From: Candidatus Rokubacteria bacterium GWA2_73_35
Lineage (GTDB): Bacteria > Methylomirabilota > Methylomirabilia > Rokubacteriales > CSP1-6
NCBI GenBank assembly: GCA_001790205.1
Contig: MGBU01000002.1
Coordinates: forward strand, 1 to 33,741
DNA: 33,741 nucleotides
Direction of reading: 5' to 3'
In this document: positions 8,769 to 17,329 of the stretch, in pieces
Layout of the letters: the number at the start of each line of letters is the position of its first letter
Numbering within the stretch: the stretch's first letter is position 1
Made by a program: the position numbers and the translations under genes
The notes under the pieces: model-generated
What the model was told of the DNA's origin: nothing
The model's input: only the letters and a program-made list of their open reading frames with translations
Database searches by the model: none

Positions 8769-9643
8769 GGCGCGCGCTTGCCGAAGAGCCCGGCGGGCCG
8801 GAACAGGAGGATCAGGATCAGCAGCGAGAAGCTCACCAGCTCCTTGAGCGAGGGGGCGAGGAAGACGGCGCCGAGCGACTCGGCGACCGAGACGAGGAGG
8901 CCCCCGATGAAGGCGCCGAGCAGGCTCCCCATGCCGCCGATGATCACGATGTTGAAGGAGGTGATCGAGAGCGAGAGCCCCGTGGCGGGCTGGAACGGCA
9001 GGAGCGGCGACACGAGCGCGCCGGCGGCGCCCACGCACGCCGCGCCGATGCCGAACGCCGTCGCGTACACCCGCCGGACGTCGGTCCCGATGACCAGCGC
9101 CCCGTACGGATTGTCGGCCGCGGCGCGGATCGCCCGGCCGAGGTCGGTGCGGAAGAGGAACAGCCACAGGAGCAGCGTCAGCAGCACCGCGACGCCGAAG
9201 GTGACGAGCCGGCCGACGTCCACGAACACCGGGCCCAGCCAGATCGTGGACGCCGCGAGCGGCGACCGCACGCGCTCGGGCTCGGGCCCGAACGCCATGA
9301 GGGCGGCGTTCTCGAGGACGAGCGCGACGCCGAGCATCAGGAGGATCTGCATCTCGTGCGGCGCGTCCACGATGCGCTGCACGAGCCCCCGCTGCACGGC
9401 GAGGCCGAGCGCGAAGAGCGCGACGGCGGAGATCACGAACCCCACGTACGGGTCGAGCCCGGCCCGCCGCGAGAGCAGGAGCGCGATGTACATCCCCCAC
9501 ACCATCATGTCGCCGTGCGCGAAGTTGATGACGCGCATGACGCCGAAGATGAGCGTGAGGCCGACGGCCATGAGGCTGTAGACGCCCCCGAAGAGGAGGC
9601 CGCTCAGCAGCCCCTGCGCGACGAGGACCGCGTCCAGGCTCAG
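8765..9643 (-). CDS. livH: Branched-chain amino acid ABC transporter permease (LivH-like), probable CTG start
   Basis: LSLDAVLVAQGLLSGLLFGGVYSLMAVGLTLIFGVMRVINFAHGDMM. No ATG/GTG/TTG upstream of the first TM helix; CTG at 9643 overlaps the preceding TGA as CTGA. CTG at 9637 is an alternative. Confidence 0.88.
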   Translation of the reverse strand: MSLDAVLVAQGLLSGLLFGGVYSLMAVGLTLIFGVMRVINFAHGDMMVWGMYIALLLSRRAGLDPYVGFVISAVALFALGLAVQRGLVQRIVDAPHEMQILLMLGVALVLENAALMAFGPEPERVRSPLAASTIWLGPVFVDVGRLVTFGVAVLLTLLLWLFLFRTDLGRAIRAAADNPYGALVIGTDVRRVYATAFGIGAACVGAAGALVSPLLPFQPATGLSLSITSFNIVIIGGMGSLLGAFIGGLLVSVAESLGAVFLAPSLKELVSFSLLILILLFRPAGLFGKRAP

Positions 9644-10905
9644 GCCTTCGGCCGCGGGAAGACGAACTTCCTCTCCGCCGACTCCTTGGGCCAGACGACC
9701 GTGGGCCGGAGCCCGAGGATCTGGATCATCGCCGGGATCGCGTTCGGGTTGTCGCCGAGCTCGTTGAACCGGACCGGCCCCGCGGAGACCATGAGCTGGC
9801 CTTGCCAGTCGGTCTTCTTCATCGCGGCGACGATCGCCTCGGCGTCGGTCGACCGGGCGCGCTCGAGGATGTCCGCGATGAGCATCATCGCGTCGTACGA
9901 GTAGCCGGAGTTCGTGTCGAAGGTCTTCCCGCCCGAGCGCTTCCGGTACTCCTCGGCCACGGCCCGCGTCTTCGGGTTCTTGAAGTCGGGCCAGGGCACG
10001 CTCGTCAGCACGTACTCGAGGTCCTCCTTGAGCGCCGCGAGCTGGCCCGCCTCGTAGAGCCCCGGGCTGCCGGGGCCCACGATGCCCATGATCTCGACCC
10101 GCTGCTTGCGCAGCTCGGGCAGCAGGAGCTGGGCGCTCGCCGGACGCGTGATGGGCGCGATGATGTCCGGCTTGAGCGCCTTCGCGCGCGACACCTCGGT
10201 GGAGAGGTCCGAGGGCGGCTCCGGCCACGGGATCACCTCGACGATGTCCCAGGCGGGCTTGGCCGCCTTGTGCGCCGCGACGAAGCCGCGGGCCTGGAGC
10301 TGGCCGAAGAGGTCGTTGGCGTGCATCACGACGATGCGCTTCGGCGAGACGCCGGCCTCCTTGAAGATCTCGCCGAAGTACTGCACGGCCTTGCGCCCGA
10401 ACGAGCTGCCCGTCGGGAAGTTCCGGTAGACGAACTGGAGCTTCTGCTGCCCCTCGCGCACCGACTTCGCCACGTTGGCGGTGATCGGGTCCGCCGCGGC
10501 GATGTCGATCAGGAACGGCACGCGCCGCTGCTGGACGACGGGCACCATGGCCGCCGCGTCGCCCGAGTTGAACGGCCCCTGGAGCATCTGCGCGCCGGCG
10601 TTGATCAGGCGCTCGGCCTCGGCGCGCGCCACGTCGCCCTTGGTCTGCGTGTCGCCGAGCAGCAGCTCGAGCTTCATCCCGCCCAGCGCCTTGATGCCGC
10701 CGGCCGCGTTGATCGCCTCGGCGGCCATCTGGGCGCCGACCCGGCACGCCTGGCCGGGCTCGGCGAGCGGGCCCGTCACCGGGTGGATGACGCCGATCTT
10801 GAAGGTCTTCGCCTGGGCCCGGAGCGGCAGCGGAAACCCGACGACGGCGGCGCCGGCCGCGGCCGTCTTGAGCAGCGTGCGACGGGTGACCCGGGTGCTC
10901 GCCAT
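9640..10905 (-). CDS. ABC transporter substrate-binding protein (periplasmic Leu/Ile/Val-binding type) with a Tat-like signal
   Basis: MASTRVTRRTLLKTAAAGAAVVGFPLPLRAQAKTFKIGVIHPVTGPLAEPG. SD AAAGGAGG upstream of the ATG at 10905. Confidence 0.94.
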   Translation of the reverse strand: MASTRVTRRTLLKTAAAGAAVVGFPLPLRAQAKTFKIGVIHPVTGPLAEPGQACRVGAQMAAEAINAAGGIKALGGMKLELLLGDTQTKGDVARAEAERLINAGAQMLQGPFNSGDAAAMVPVVQQRRVPFLIDIAAADPITANVAKSVREGQQKLQFVYRNFPTGSSFGRKAVQYFGEIFKEAGVSPKRIVVMHANDLFGQLQARGFVAAHKAAKPAWDIVEVIPWPEPPSDLSTEVSRAKALKPDIIAPITRPASAQLLLPELRKQRVEIMGIVGPGSPGLYEAGQLAALKEDLEYVLTSVPWPDFKNPKTRAVAEEYRKRSGGKTFDTNSGYSYDAMMLIADILERARSTDAEAIVAAMKKTDWQGQLMVSAGPVRFNELGDNPNAIPAMIQILGLRPTVVWPKESAERKFVFPRPKA

Positions 10906-10966
10906 GACGCAGCCTCCTTTGTGTACGCGGATCAACTCTGTTCCCTGTGTGTTCCCGGTTGCTCTG

Positions 10967-12052
10967 TCAGTTGGCCGTGTTTCCGGGAACGATCTCAGGC
11001 TCGATCGTAAACAGCTCGGGCTTCGAAGGATCGACGGTGATCCGCACCCAGTGCGTGTCGGGATCGCCGAACACCTCGACGCGGGTGAAGTTCTCGTAGA
11101 AGCGCCGGGTCTTCTTGCTGATGAGCGGCTTGTTCACGCGGAAGAGGTGCGTGTCGCCGTGCACGAACAGCACGGGCTTGGGGAACGACTCCATCTCGGT
11201 CACCAGCGCATCGACCAGCGCGTCATAGGCTGTGCCCTCGGCATCCTTCGGTATTCTACCGCCAGCACTCCGCACGTAGCGGCTCTTGAGGCTCTCGGTC
11301 CAATGGGACTCGAAGGCGACGTTCGCCTGGGTGAGGAGCACGAGCCCACGCACCTCAGGTGCTCTCGCCGCGGCGAACGCCTTCTTCATCCACGCAAGAT
11401 TCGCCGCCTTGCGCCCGGCGTGCTCGGCGTCCATCTCGGGCGTCCGGCCAAGATTGTCGTTGCTGCCCACGGTGTGCAGGGTCGCGAACACCACCCCGTT
11501 CGTGGTCCAGGTCAGGTTCTCGCGGTACTTGGCAAAGCCCTGGTCCTTTGCCTGGCTGTCCACCGGCATCGTCCGCTGCCCGAGGCTCCGTCCCTCCGGG
11601 AAGAACATCTCGCGCAGCTTGGCGAGCCGCTCGAGCGGATCGACCTTGCGGGCCTTGAGCAGGTGACAGTCGGTCCAGTCATTGTCGCCGGGCGTCAGCA
11701 CGAACGGGTGCGCCGAGCGCTGGAACGACGCGAGCACGCGCGCGAAGCTCTCGTCGGTGCAGGGCATGGAGATCCTGTCGGGGTTGCGGTTGTAGGGCCT
11801 CGGGTCCGCCTCGAAGTCGCCCACGTGGACGACGAAGGCCAGGTTCTCCCGGTTCATCACCGCGATCATCCGGTCGAACTCCTCCTGGTTGCGCTTCGAG
11901 TAGGCCGTATCGCCGATCGCCGCGAACTGGAACTTCTGGCTCTGCGCGTCGGCAACGCCGGCGAATGCAGAGAAAACGATGGCCACAGCGAGCGCAACCG
12001 GAAAGATCGTGAGGCGTCCCTGGGCGCTCAATTCCTTGATCATCTCAGGCAT
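10967..12052 (-). CDS. Secreted metallophosphoesterase (calcineurin-like)
   Basis: Signal peptide region AVAIVFSAFAGVADAQ, then FAAIGDTAY, HVGDFEAD, TPGDNDWTDCH and VHGDTHLF, resembling metallophosphatase metal-binding motifs. Start could instead be M at 12043. Confidence 0.8.
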   Translation of the reverse strand: MPEMIKELSAQGRLTIFPVALAVAIVFSAFAGVADAQSQKFQFAAIGDTAYSKRNQEEFDRMIAVMNRENLAFVVHVGDFEADPRPYNRNPDRISMPCTDESFARVLASFQRSAHPFVLTPGDNDWTDCHLLKARKVDPLERLAKLREMFFPEGRSLGQRTMPVDSQAKDQGFAKYRENLTWTTNGVVFATLHTVGSNDNLGRTPEMDAEHAGRKAANLAWMKKAFAAARAPEVRGLVLLTQANVAFESHWTESLKSRYVRSAGGRIPKDAEGTAYDALVDALVTEMESFPKPVLFVHGDTHLFRVNKPLISKKTRRFYENFTRVEVFGDPDTHWVRITVDPSKPELFTIEPEIVPGNTAN

Positions 12053-12690
12053 CTCCTTCGGTCACGACGACCGCGTGGGCCAAGTATGTCGGATCGGGCG
12101 ATCGCCCGCGGGGGTCCCGGCGCGGCGAGCCCGTCGAGGTAGAGCCGCTCGAGCTCGCGAACCAGCGCCTCGGGACCGAGCCGCCCCCGCGGGTCGTACC
12201 AGGCGTCGAGCGTGTTCAGCATGGCGAAGAGCGCGAACGCCGCGACGCTCGGGTCGACCCGGCGGAAGGCCCGCCGCCGCATCCCCTCGCGGATCAGGCC
12301 CCGCACGAGGTCGAGATACGCGCGCTCCCGGACGACGATGCGGCGGCGCCGCTCCGGCGACAGGTACGCCATCTGCCCGAAGAGGATCGCGAGGTTGTTC
12401 GGGTGCTGCCAGTGGAACCGCGCGTGGGCCCGCATGACGCCACGGAGCCGCGCCACCGGCTCGTCCGCGGCCGCCACCGCCCCGCGCGCGCCCGCGAGGA
12501 TGCCGGCCATCGAGTCGTCGCAAATCCGGAAGAGCAGCTCCTCCTTGTCCCGGACGTGATAGTAGATCCCGGGCTTCGACACGCGGGCGAGGCGCGCCAG
12601 CCGGCTCACGCTGGCGGCCGCGAAGCCGTCGGCCGCGAACAGCGCGGCGGCGCTGCGCATCACCCGGTCGAGGCGCGTCTTTCTGGGCAT
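12040..12690 (-). CDS. TetR/AcrR-family transcriptional regulator
   Basis: MPRKTRLDRVMRSAAALFAADGFAAASVSRLARLARVSKPGIYYHVRDKEELLFRICDDSM is a TetR HTH. Confidence 0.93.
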   Translation of the reverse strand: MPRKTRLDRVMRSAAALFAADGFAAASVSRLARLARVSKPGIYYHVRDKEELLFRICDDSMAGILAGARGAVAAADEPVARLRGVMRAHARFHWQHPNNLAILFGQMAYLSPERRRRIVVRERAYLDLVRGLIREGMRRRAFRRVDPSVAAFALFAMLNTLDAWYDPRGRLGPEALVRELERLYLDGLAAPGPPRAIARSDILGPRGRRDRRRCLR

Positions 12691-12699
12691 CGAAACTAT

Positions 12700-12713
12700 A
12701 CCGACCGGTCAGT
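12700..12713. promoter_or_regulatory. Probable TetR operator (near-perfect 14-bp palindrome)
   Basis: ACCGACCGGTCAGT (RC ACTGACCGGTCGGT), one mismatch from perfect symmetry, 10 bp upstream of the TetR start and abutting a TATAGT -10-like hexamer (12695-12700, minus strand). Confidence 0.75.
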
Positions 12714-12726
12714 TTTCATCGCCGCC

Positions 12727-12755
12727 CTTGTAGCCCAGGACGGGACGCCTGTCAA
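12727..12755 (-). promoter_or_regulatory. Candidate promoter upstream of the TetR gene
   Basis: On the minus strand TTGACA (12755-12750), 17-bp spacer, TACAAG (12732-12727), between the acyl-CoA dehydrogenase stop and the TetR start. Confidence 0.35.
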
Positions 12756-12773
12756 CCGGCCGCGCGGCGGGCG

Positions 12774-13922
12774 TCAGCCGCCGAGCAGCTCCTTGGCGAT
12801 GATCAGGCGCTGGATCTGGTTGGTGCCCTCGTAGATCTGCATGATCTTGGCGTCGCGCATGAAGCGCTCGACCGGGTACTCGCGCGTGTAGCCGTAGCCG
12901 CCGAAGATCTGCACGGCGTCGGTCGCGACCTTCATGGCCGCGTCCCCCGCCCAGCACTTCGCCATCGAGGCCTCGTAGGTGTTGCCGCGGATGCCGGCGT
13001 CCACCTGCCGGGCGGCGTGGTGCACCATGAGGCGCGCGCCGTGGACCTGCATCGCCATGTCCGCCAGCATGAACTGGATGCCCTGGAACAGGGCGATCGC
13101 CTGGCCGAACTGCTGCCGCTCCTTGGCGTAGCCGACGGCGGCGTCGAGCGCGGCCTGGCCGATCCCGACCGCCATCGCGCCCGTCGCGGGGCGCGTGATG
13201 TCGAGCGTCTGCATCGCGATCCTGAACCCCTCCCCCTCCCCGCCGAGCCGCTGCGCGACGGGCACCGCGCAGTCGGTGAAGTGGAGCGCGACGGTGGGCG
13301 AGGCGCGGATGCCCATCTTCTTCTCCTTCTTGCCGACGGAGAAGCCGGGCGTGTCCCGGTCCACCAGGAACGCCGTGACGCCCCTGGCGCGCTGCTTCGG
13401 GTCCACCGTCGCGAACACGACGAGCACGTCGGCGTGGTCGCCGTTCGTGCACCACTGCTTGGAGCCGTTGAGCACGTAGCGGTCGCCCCGGCGGACCGCC
13501 GTGGTCCTGAGGCTCGCCGCGTCGGAGCCGGCGCCCGGCTCGGAGAGCGAGTACGCCGCGAGCAGCTCCCCGGTCGCGAGGCGCGGCAGGTAGCGCGCCT
13601 TCTGCTCGTCGCTGCCGGCCAATAAGATAGGCAGCCCGCCGAGCGGCTGGTCGAGGAACTGGGTGGCGGTCGCCGCGCACGCCCAGGCGATCTCCTCGCT
13701 CACGAGCGAGAGCGCGAGGCAGCCCAGGTCGCTCCCGCCCCACGCCTCGGGCACCCAGATGCCGAACAGGCCCGACTCGAGGATGGCCTGCATCGACTCC
13801 TCGGGGTACTGCTCGGTCTCGTCGTAGTGGGCCGCGTGCGGCGCGATCCGCTCGCGCGCGATCTTCCGCGCGAGGTCGCGGATCGCCCGCTGGTCGTCGG
13901 TCAGGTAGAAGAGGTCGTTCAT
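12774..13922 (-). CDS. Acyl-CoA dehydrogenase
   Basis: [136 protein letters not shown]. Confidence 0.96.
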   Translation of the reverse strand: MNDLFYLTDDQRAIRDLARKIARERIAPHAAHYDETEQYPEESMQAILESGLFGIWVPEAWGGSDLGCLALSLVSEEIAWACAATATQFLDQPLGGLPILLAGSDEQKARYLPRLATGELLAAYSLSEPGAGSDAASLRTTAVRRGDRYVLNGSKQWCTNGDHADVLVVFATVDPKQRARGVTAFLVDRDTPGFSVGKKEKKMGIRASPTVALHFTDCAVPVAQRLGGEGEGFRIAMQTLDITRPATGAMAVGIGQAALDAAVGYAKERQQFGQAIALFQGIQFMLADMAMQVHGARLMVHHAARQVDAGIRGNTYEASMAKCWAGDAAMKVATDAVQIFGGYGYTREYPVERFMRDAKIMQIYEGTNQIQRLIIAKELLGG

Positions 13923-13934
13923 GGCCGTCTCCTT

Positions 13935-14025
13935 CATGGGGGGCTCCGGGCGCCCCCCAAGCCCCCCGGACGCTCGCACACGCCCCGGGGGACCCGGGGC
14001 GCGGCTCGATGGATGCGATTCGTTC
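13935..14025 (-). repeat. Dispersed intergenic hairpin repeat, copy 2 (inverted relative to copy 1)
   Basis: Reverse complement gaacgaatcgcatccatcgagccgcgccccgggtcccccggggcgtgtgcgagcgtccggggggcttggggggcgcccggagccccccatg aligns end to end with 6303-6392 with few mismatches. Confidence 0.85.
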
Positions 14026-15199
14026 AGATGATCCCGCGCGCCCGCAGATCCGCGAGCCGCGCCGGAGGATACCCGAGCACCCCGCCGTAGATCGTCTCAT
14101 TGTGCTCGCCGAGGCGGGGCGGGAAGCCGAGCGGCGGCGGGTCGCCCACGGGCGGCGCGGGCAGCGCGAGCTCGATGCCCGTGCGGGGGTCCCGGACGCG
14201 CACGAGCGCCGACGCGACGAGCGGGTCCGCCACCACGTCGGCGAGCGTGGCGACGCGCGCGACGGGGACGCCCGCCGCGCGCAGCTGCGCGAGCGCCTCG
14301 TCGGTCGCGAGCCGCGCGAAGCACTCCGCGAGCGCCCGGTGCAGGCGCGGCGCGTCGGCGACCCGCCCGGCGTTGGTCGCGTACGCGGGCCGGTCCACGC
14401 CGGCGAGCGCCGGGAGGCGCGCGAGCGCCGCCCACTGCGCGTCGTTGCCGACGGCCACGTAGACCCAGCCCTCGCGCGTCGCGAACACCGAGACCGGCGC
14501 GAAGAACTGGTGCGTGTTGCCCCGGCGCGTGACGCGCTCGCCCAGGCTCGCGCCGAGTACCAACGGCGCGACCAGCCAGGACACCGCGCTCCGCAGCATC
14601 GAGAGGTCGATCCGCGCGCCGCCGCCGCGGCGCGCGCGCCGGTAGAGCGCCTTCATCACCTCGCCGTAGCCGTGCTCGGCGGCGCCGAGGTCCACCATGG
14701 GCAGGCCGAACACGGTCGGCGGGCCCTCGGGCTCGCCGGTCAGCTCCATGAAGCCCGCGCGCGCCTGGAGGACCGGGTCGTACGCGGCCTCGTCGTGGGC
14801 GGGCCCGAAGCCCGTGATGCCGAGCCAGACCAGGTCCGGCACGGCCGCCGCGAGCGTCGTGTAGTCGATCCCGAGGCGGCCGTAGCTGCGCGGGCGCTGG
14901 TTCGTGGCGAAGACGTCCACGCGGAGGGCGCCGAGCAGCTCGAGCAGGAGCGCCCGGCCCTCGGGCTCCGCGAGGTTCAGCGTGACGGCCTCCTTGCCGC
15001 AGTTGTTCGGCAGGAAGTAGCTCCGCATGCCGGGCTCGCCGAGCACGTCGCGCCCGACGAAGCGGTTCGGGTCGGGGTGCGCGGCGTTCTCGACGCGGAC
15101 CACCCGGGCGCCGTCGCAGGCGAGCCGGTACGTGAGGAACGGCAGGACGGTGGCCTGCTCGAGCGAGAGGACGGTGAGGCCGTCGAGGGCGCGGCTCAC
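14024..15199 (-). CDS. CaiB/BaiF-type (family III) CoA-transferase
   Basis: GTG start at 15199 (GTGA overlap with upstream gene): [37 protein letters not shown]...; family III Asp in [14 protein letters not shown]. Confidence 0.9.
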   Translation of the reverse strand: MSRALDGLTVLSLEQATVLPFLTYRLACDGARVVRVENAAHPDPNRFVGRDVLGEPGMRSYFLPNNCGKEAVTLNLAEPEGRALLLELLGALRVDVFATNQRPRSYGRLGIDYTTLAAAVPDLVWLGITGFGPAHDEAAYDPVLQARAGFMELTGEPEGPPTVFGLPMVDLGAAEHGYGEVMKALYRRARRGGGARIDLSMLRSAVSWLVAPLVLGASLGERVTRRGNTHQFFAPVSVFATREGWVYVAVGNDAQWAALARLPALAGVDRPAYATNAGRVADAPRLHRALAECFARLATDEALAQLRAAGVPVARVATLADVVADPLVASALVRVRDPRTGIELALPAPPVGDPPPLGFPPRLGEHNETIYGGVLGYPPARLADLRARGII

Positions 15200-16485
15200 G
15201 TCGTCGCGCGGCGGTCCACGACGCGCACCGCCTTGCCCGCGGGCCGCTCGAGCTCCCCGAGCGCGCAGAGCCGGACCTCGGGCGAGAGCGCGAGCCGGTC
15301 GTGCAGCGCGCGCCGGACCCGCGCCGCGACCGACGGGTCGCAGTCGGGCTCGGTCTCGACGTGGATGGTCATCCGCTCGCCGCCGCCCTCGGAGTCGAGC
15401 ACGATCCGGTACTCGTGGCTCACGCCGGCGTGCCGGAGCAGCACGGTCTCGACCTGGCGCGGGTAGAAGTTGACGCCCTTGAAGATGAGCATGTCGTCCG
15501 TGCGCCCGCGCAGCCGGTCCAGGCGCAGCGCCGTGCGCCCGCAGTCGCAGCGCGCGCGCGCGACGACGCGCGTCAGGTCGTGGGTGCGGTAGCGCACGAG
15601 CGGCAGCCCCGCGCGCGTGAGCGTCGAGACCACCAGCTCGCCCTCGGCGCCGTCGGGGCGCGGCGCCCCCGTCGCCGGGTCCACGATCTCGACGAAGAAG
15701 TGGTCCTCCCACACGTGGATCCCGGCGCGCGCGGCGCAGTCGATGCCCAGGCCGGGGCCGCCGGTCTCGGTCATGCCGATGATGTCGAACGTGCGGATCC
15801 GGAGCTCGCGCTCGATGCGCGCGCGCAGCTCGTCCGACCAGATCTCCGAGCCGAAGATCCCGACGCGGAGGGCGAGCGTGCCGAGGTCGAACCGCTCCTC
15901 GCGCGCCACCTCGAGGAGGCGCAGCGGGTACGTCGCGATCGCGGTCACGACGGTCGCCCCGAGGTCGCGCATGAGCGTGAGCTGGAGGGCGGTCCGGCCG
16001 GCGCCCGTCGGGATCACCATCGCGCCGAGCCGCTCGGCGCCGTAGTGGAAGCCGAAGCCGCCGGTGAAGAGGCCGAACGAGGGCGTGATCTGGATGACGT
16101 CGCCGGGGCCCACGCCGGCGGCGACGTAGCAGCGCGCCATCACCTCGCCCCACTGCTCGACGTCGGCGGCGGTGTACGGGTTCAGGATCGGGTGGCCCGT
16201 CGTGCCGCTCGACATGTGGATGCGGCGGTAGCCGTCCTCGCGCGCGCACGCGAGCCCGAACGGGTAGGCGTCGCGCAGGTCCGCCTTGGTGAGGAACGGC
16301 AGGCGCCGCCAGTCCTCGAGCCGCCGGAGGTCCTCCGGGCGGACGCCGCCGAGCCGGCGCGCGTGGGCGGGCGCGCGCAGGAGCCGCCCGAGCGTCGCGC
16401 GCATCCGCTCGAGGGCGAGCCGCTCCAGGGGCTCGCGCTCGAGCGCCTCGAGCGCCGGCTGGAACATCGGCAGAGGAGCGCCCAC
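15196..16485 (-). CDS. Phenylacetate-CoA ligase-like adenylate-forming enzyme (PaaK family)
   Basis: MSSGTTGHPILNPYTAADV, GSEIWSDELRARIERELRIRTFDIIGMTETGGPG, GRTDDMLIFKGVNFYPRQVETVLL. Confidence 0.93.
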   Translation of the reverse strand: MGAPLPMFQPALEALEREPLERLALERMRATLGRLLRAPAHARRLGGVRPEDLRRLEDWRRLPFLTKADLRDAYPFGLACAREDGYRRIHMSSGTTGHPILNPYTAADVEQWGEVMARCYVAAGVGPGDVIQITPSFGLFTGGFGFHYGAERLGAMVIPTGAGRTALQLTLMRDLGATVVTAIATYPLRLLEVAREERFDLGTLALRVGIFGSEIWSDELRARIERELRIRTFDIIGMTETGGPGLGIDCAARAGIHVWEDHFFVEIVDPATGAPRPDGAEGELVVSTLTRAGLPLVRYRTHDLTRVVARARCDCGRTALRLDRLRGRTDDMLIFKGVNFYPRQVETVLLRHAGVSHEYRIVLDSEGGGERMTIHVETEPDCDPSVAARVRRALHDRLALSPEVRLCALGELERPAGKAVRVVDRRATT

Positions 16486-16557
16486 GACGGGGCAGTGTAG
16501 CGTGCGCGGTCGGCCAGCGGCAATGCGCTACGATGAGGCGTTCGCCCCAGGCTCCCC

Positions 16558-17295
16558 ATGAGCGCGACATCCGGCGACGATCTCCTGGCGACCGCCGTCG
16601 CCGCCCACGGCGGCCCGGCGCGCTGGCGCGAGGTCCGCGAGGTCACGGCGAGGCTCCGCTCCGGCGGCCTGGCACTCGCCGCGCGCGGCCGGCCGCGGGC
16701 GTTCCGCGCCTACGAGGCGCGCATCCTGACGGCCGAGCCGCGCGTCGTGATCGCGCCCTACCCGCGCCCCGGGCTGCGCGGCGTCTTCGAGGCGCGCGCG
16801 GTGCGGATCGAGACCGAGGCGGGCGCGACGCTGGCCCGGCGCGAGGACCCCCGGGCGGCGTTCGCGGGGCTCCGCCGGGCGCTCTGGTGGGATCCCCTCG
16901 ACGCGCTCCACTTCGCCGGCTACGCGCTCTGGAACTACTTCACGCTGCCGTTCCTCCTCCTGCGCGACGGCTTCGTCCTCCGCGAGCTGCCGGCGTGGGA
17001 GGAGGCGGGCGAGCGCCGGCGCCGCCTGCACGTCACCTTCCCGCCGGACGTGCCGACGCACTCGCGGGAGCAGGTCCTCCACTTCGACGCCGCGGGGCTG
17101 CTGCGCCGCCACGACTACACCGCCGAGGTCTTCGGCGGCTGGGCCCACGCCGCGCACTACGCGACGGGCCATCGCGCCTTCGCGGGCCTCGTCGTGCCCA
17201 CGCGCCGCCGCGTCTACCCGCGCCGGCGCGACGGGCGGGCGCGGCCGTTCCCCACGCTCGTCTGGATCGACGTGGACGACGTCCGCCTCGCGTAG
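16558..17295 (+). CDS. Conserved hypothetical protein, about 245 aa
   Basis: MSATSGDDLLATAVAAHGGPARWREVREVTARLRSGG...; no catalytic motif recognised. Divergent from the CoA ligase, with coding-like composition. Confidence 0.75.
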   Translation: MSATSGDDLLATAVAAHGGPARWREVREVTARLRSGGLALAARGRPRAFRAYEARILTAEPRVVIAPYPRPGLRGVFEARAVRIETEAGATLARREDPRAAFAGLRRALWWDPLDALHFAGYALWNYFTLPFLLLRDGFVLRELPAWEEAGERRRRLHVTFPPDVPTHSREQVLHFDAAGLLRRHDYTAEVFGGWAHAAHYATGHRAFAGLVVPTRRRVYPRRRDGRARPFPTLVWIDVDDVRLA

Positions 17296-17303
17296 ACGGA
17301 GGC

Positions 17304-17329
17304 GCCGGGGCCATGTCGGGGCCCCCCAC
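17304..17329. terminator. Possible bidirectional terminator between convergent genes
   Basis: GGGGCC-atgtcgg-GGCCCC hairpin in the short gap between the plus-strand hypothetical and the minus-strand livF. Confidence 0.4.
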
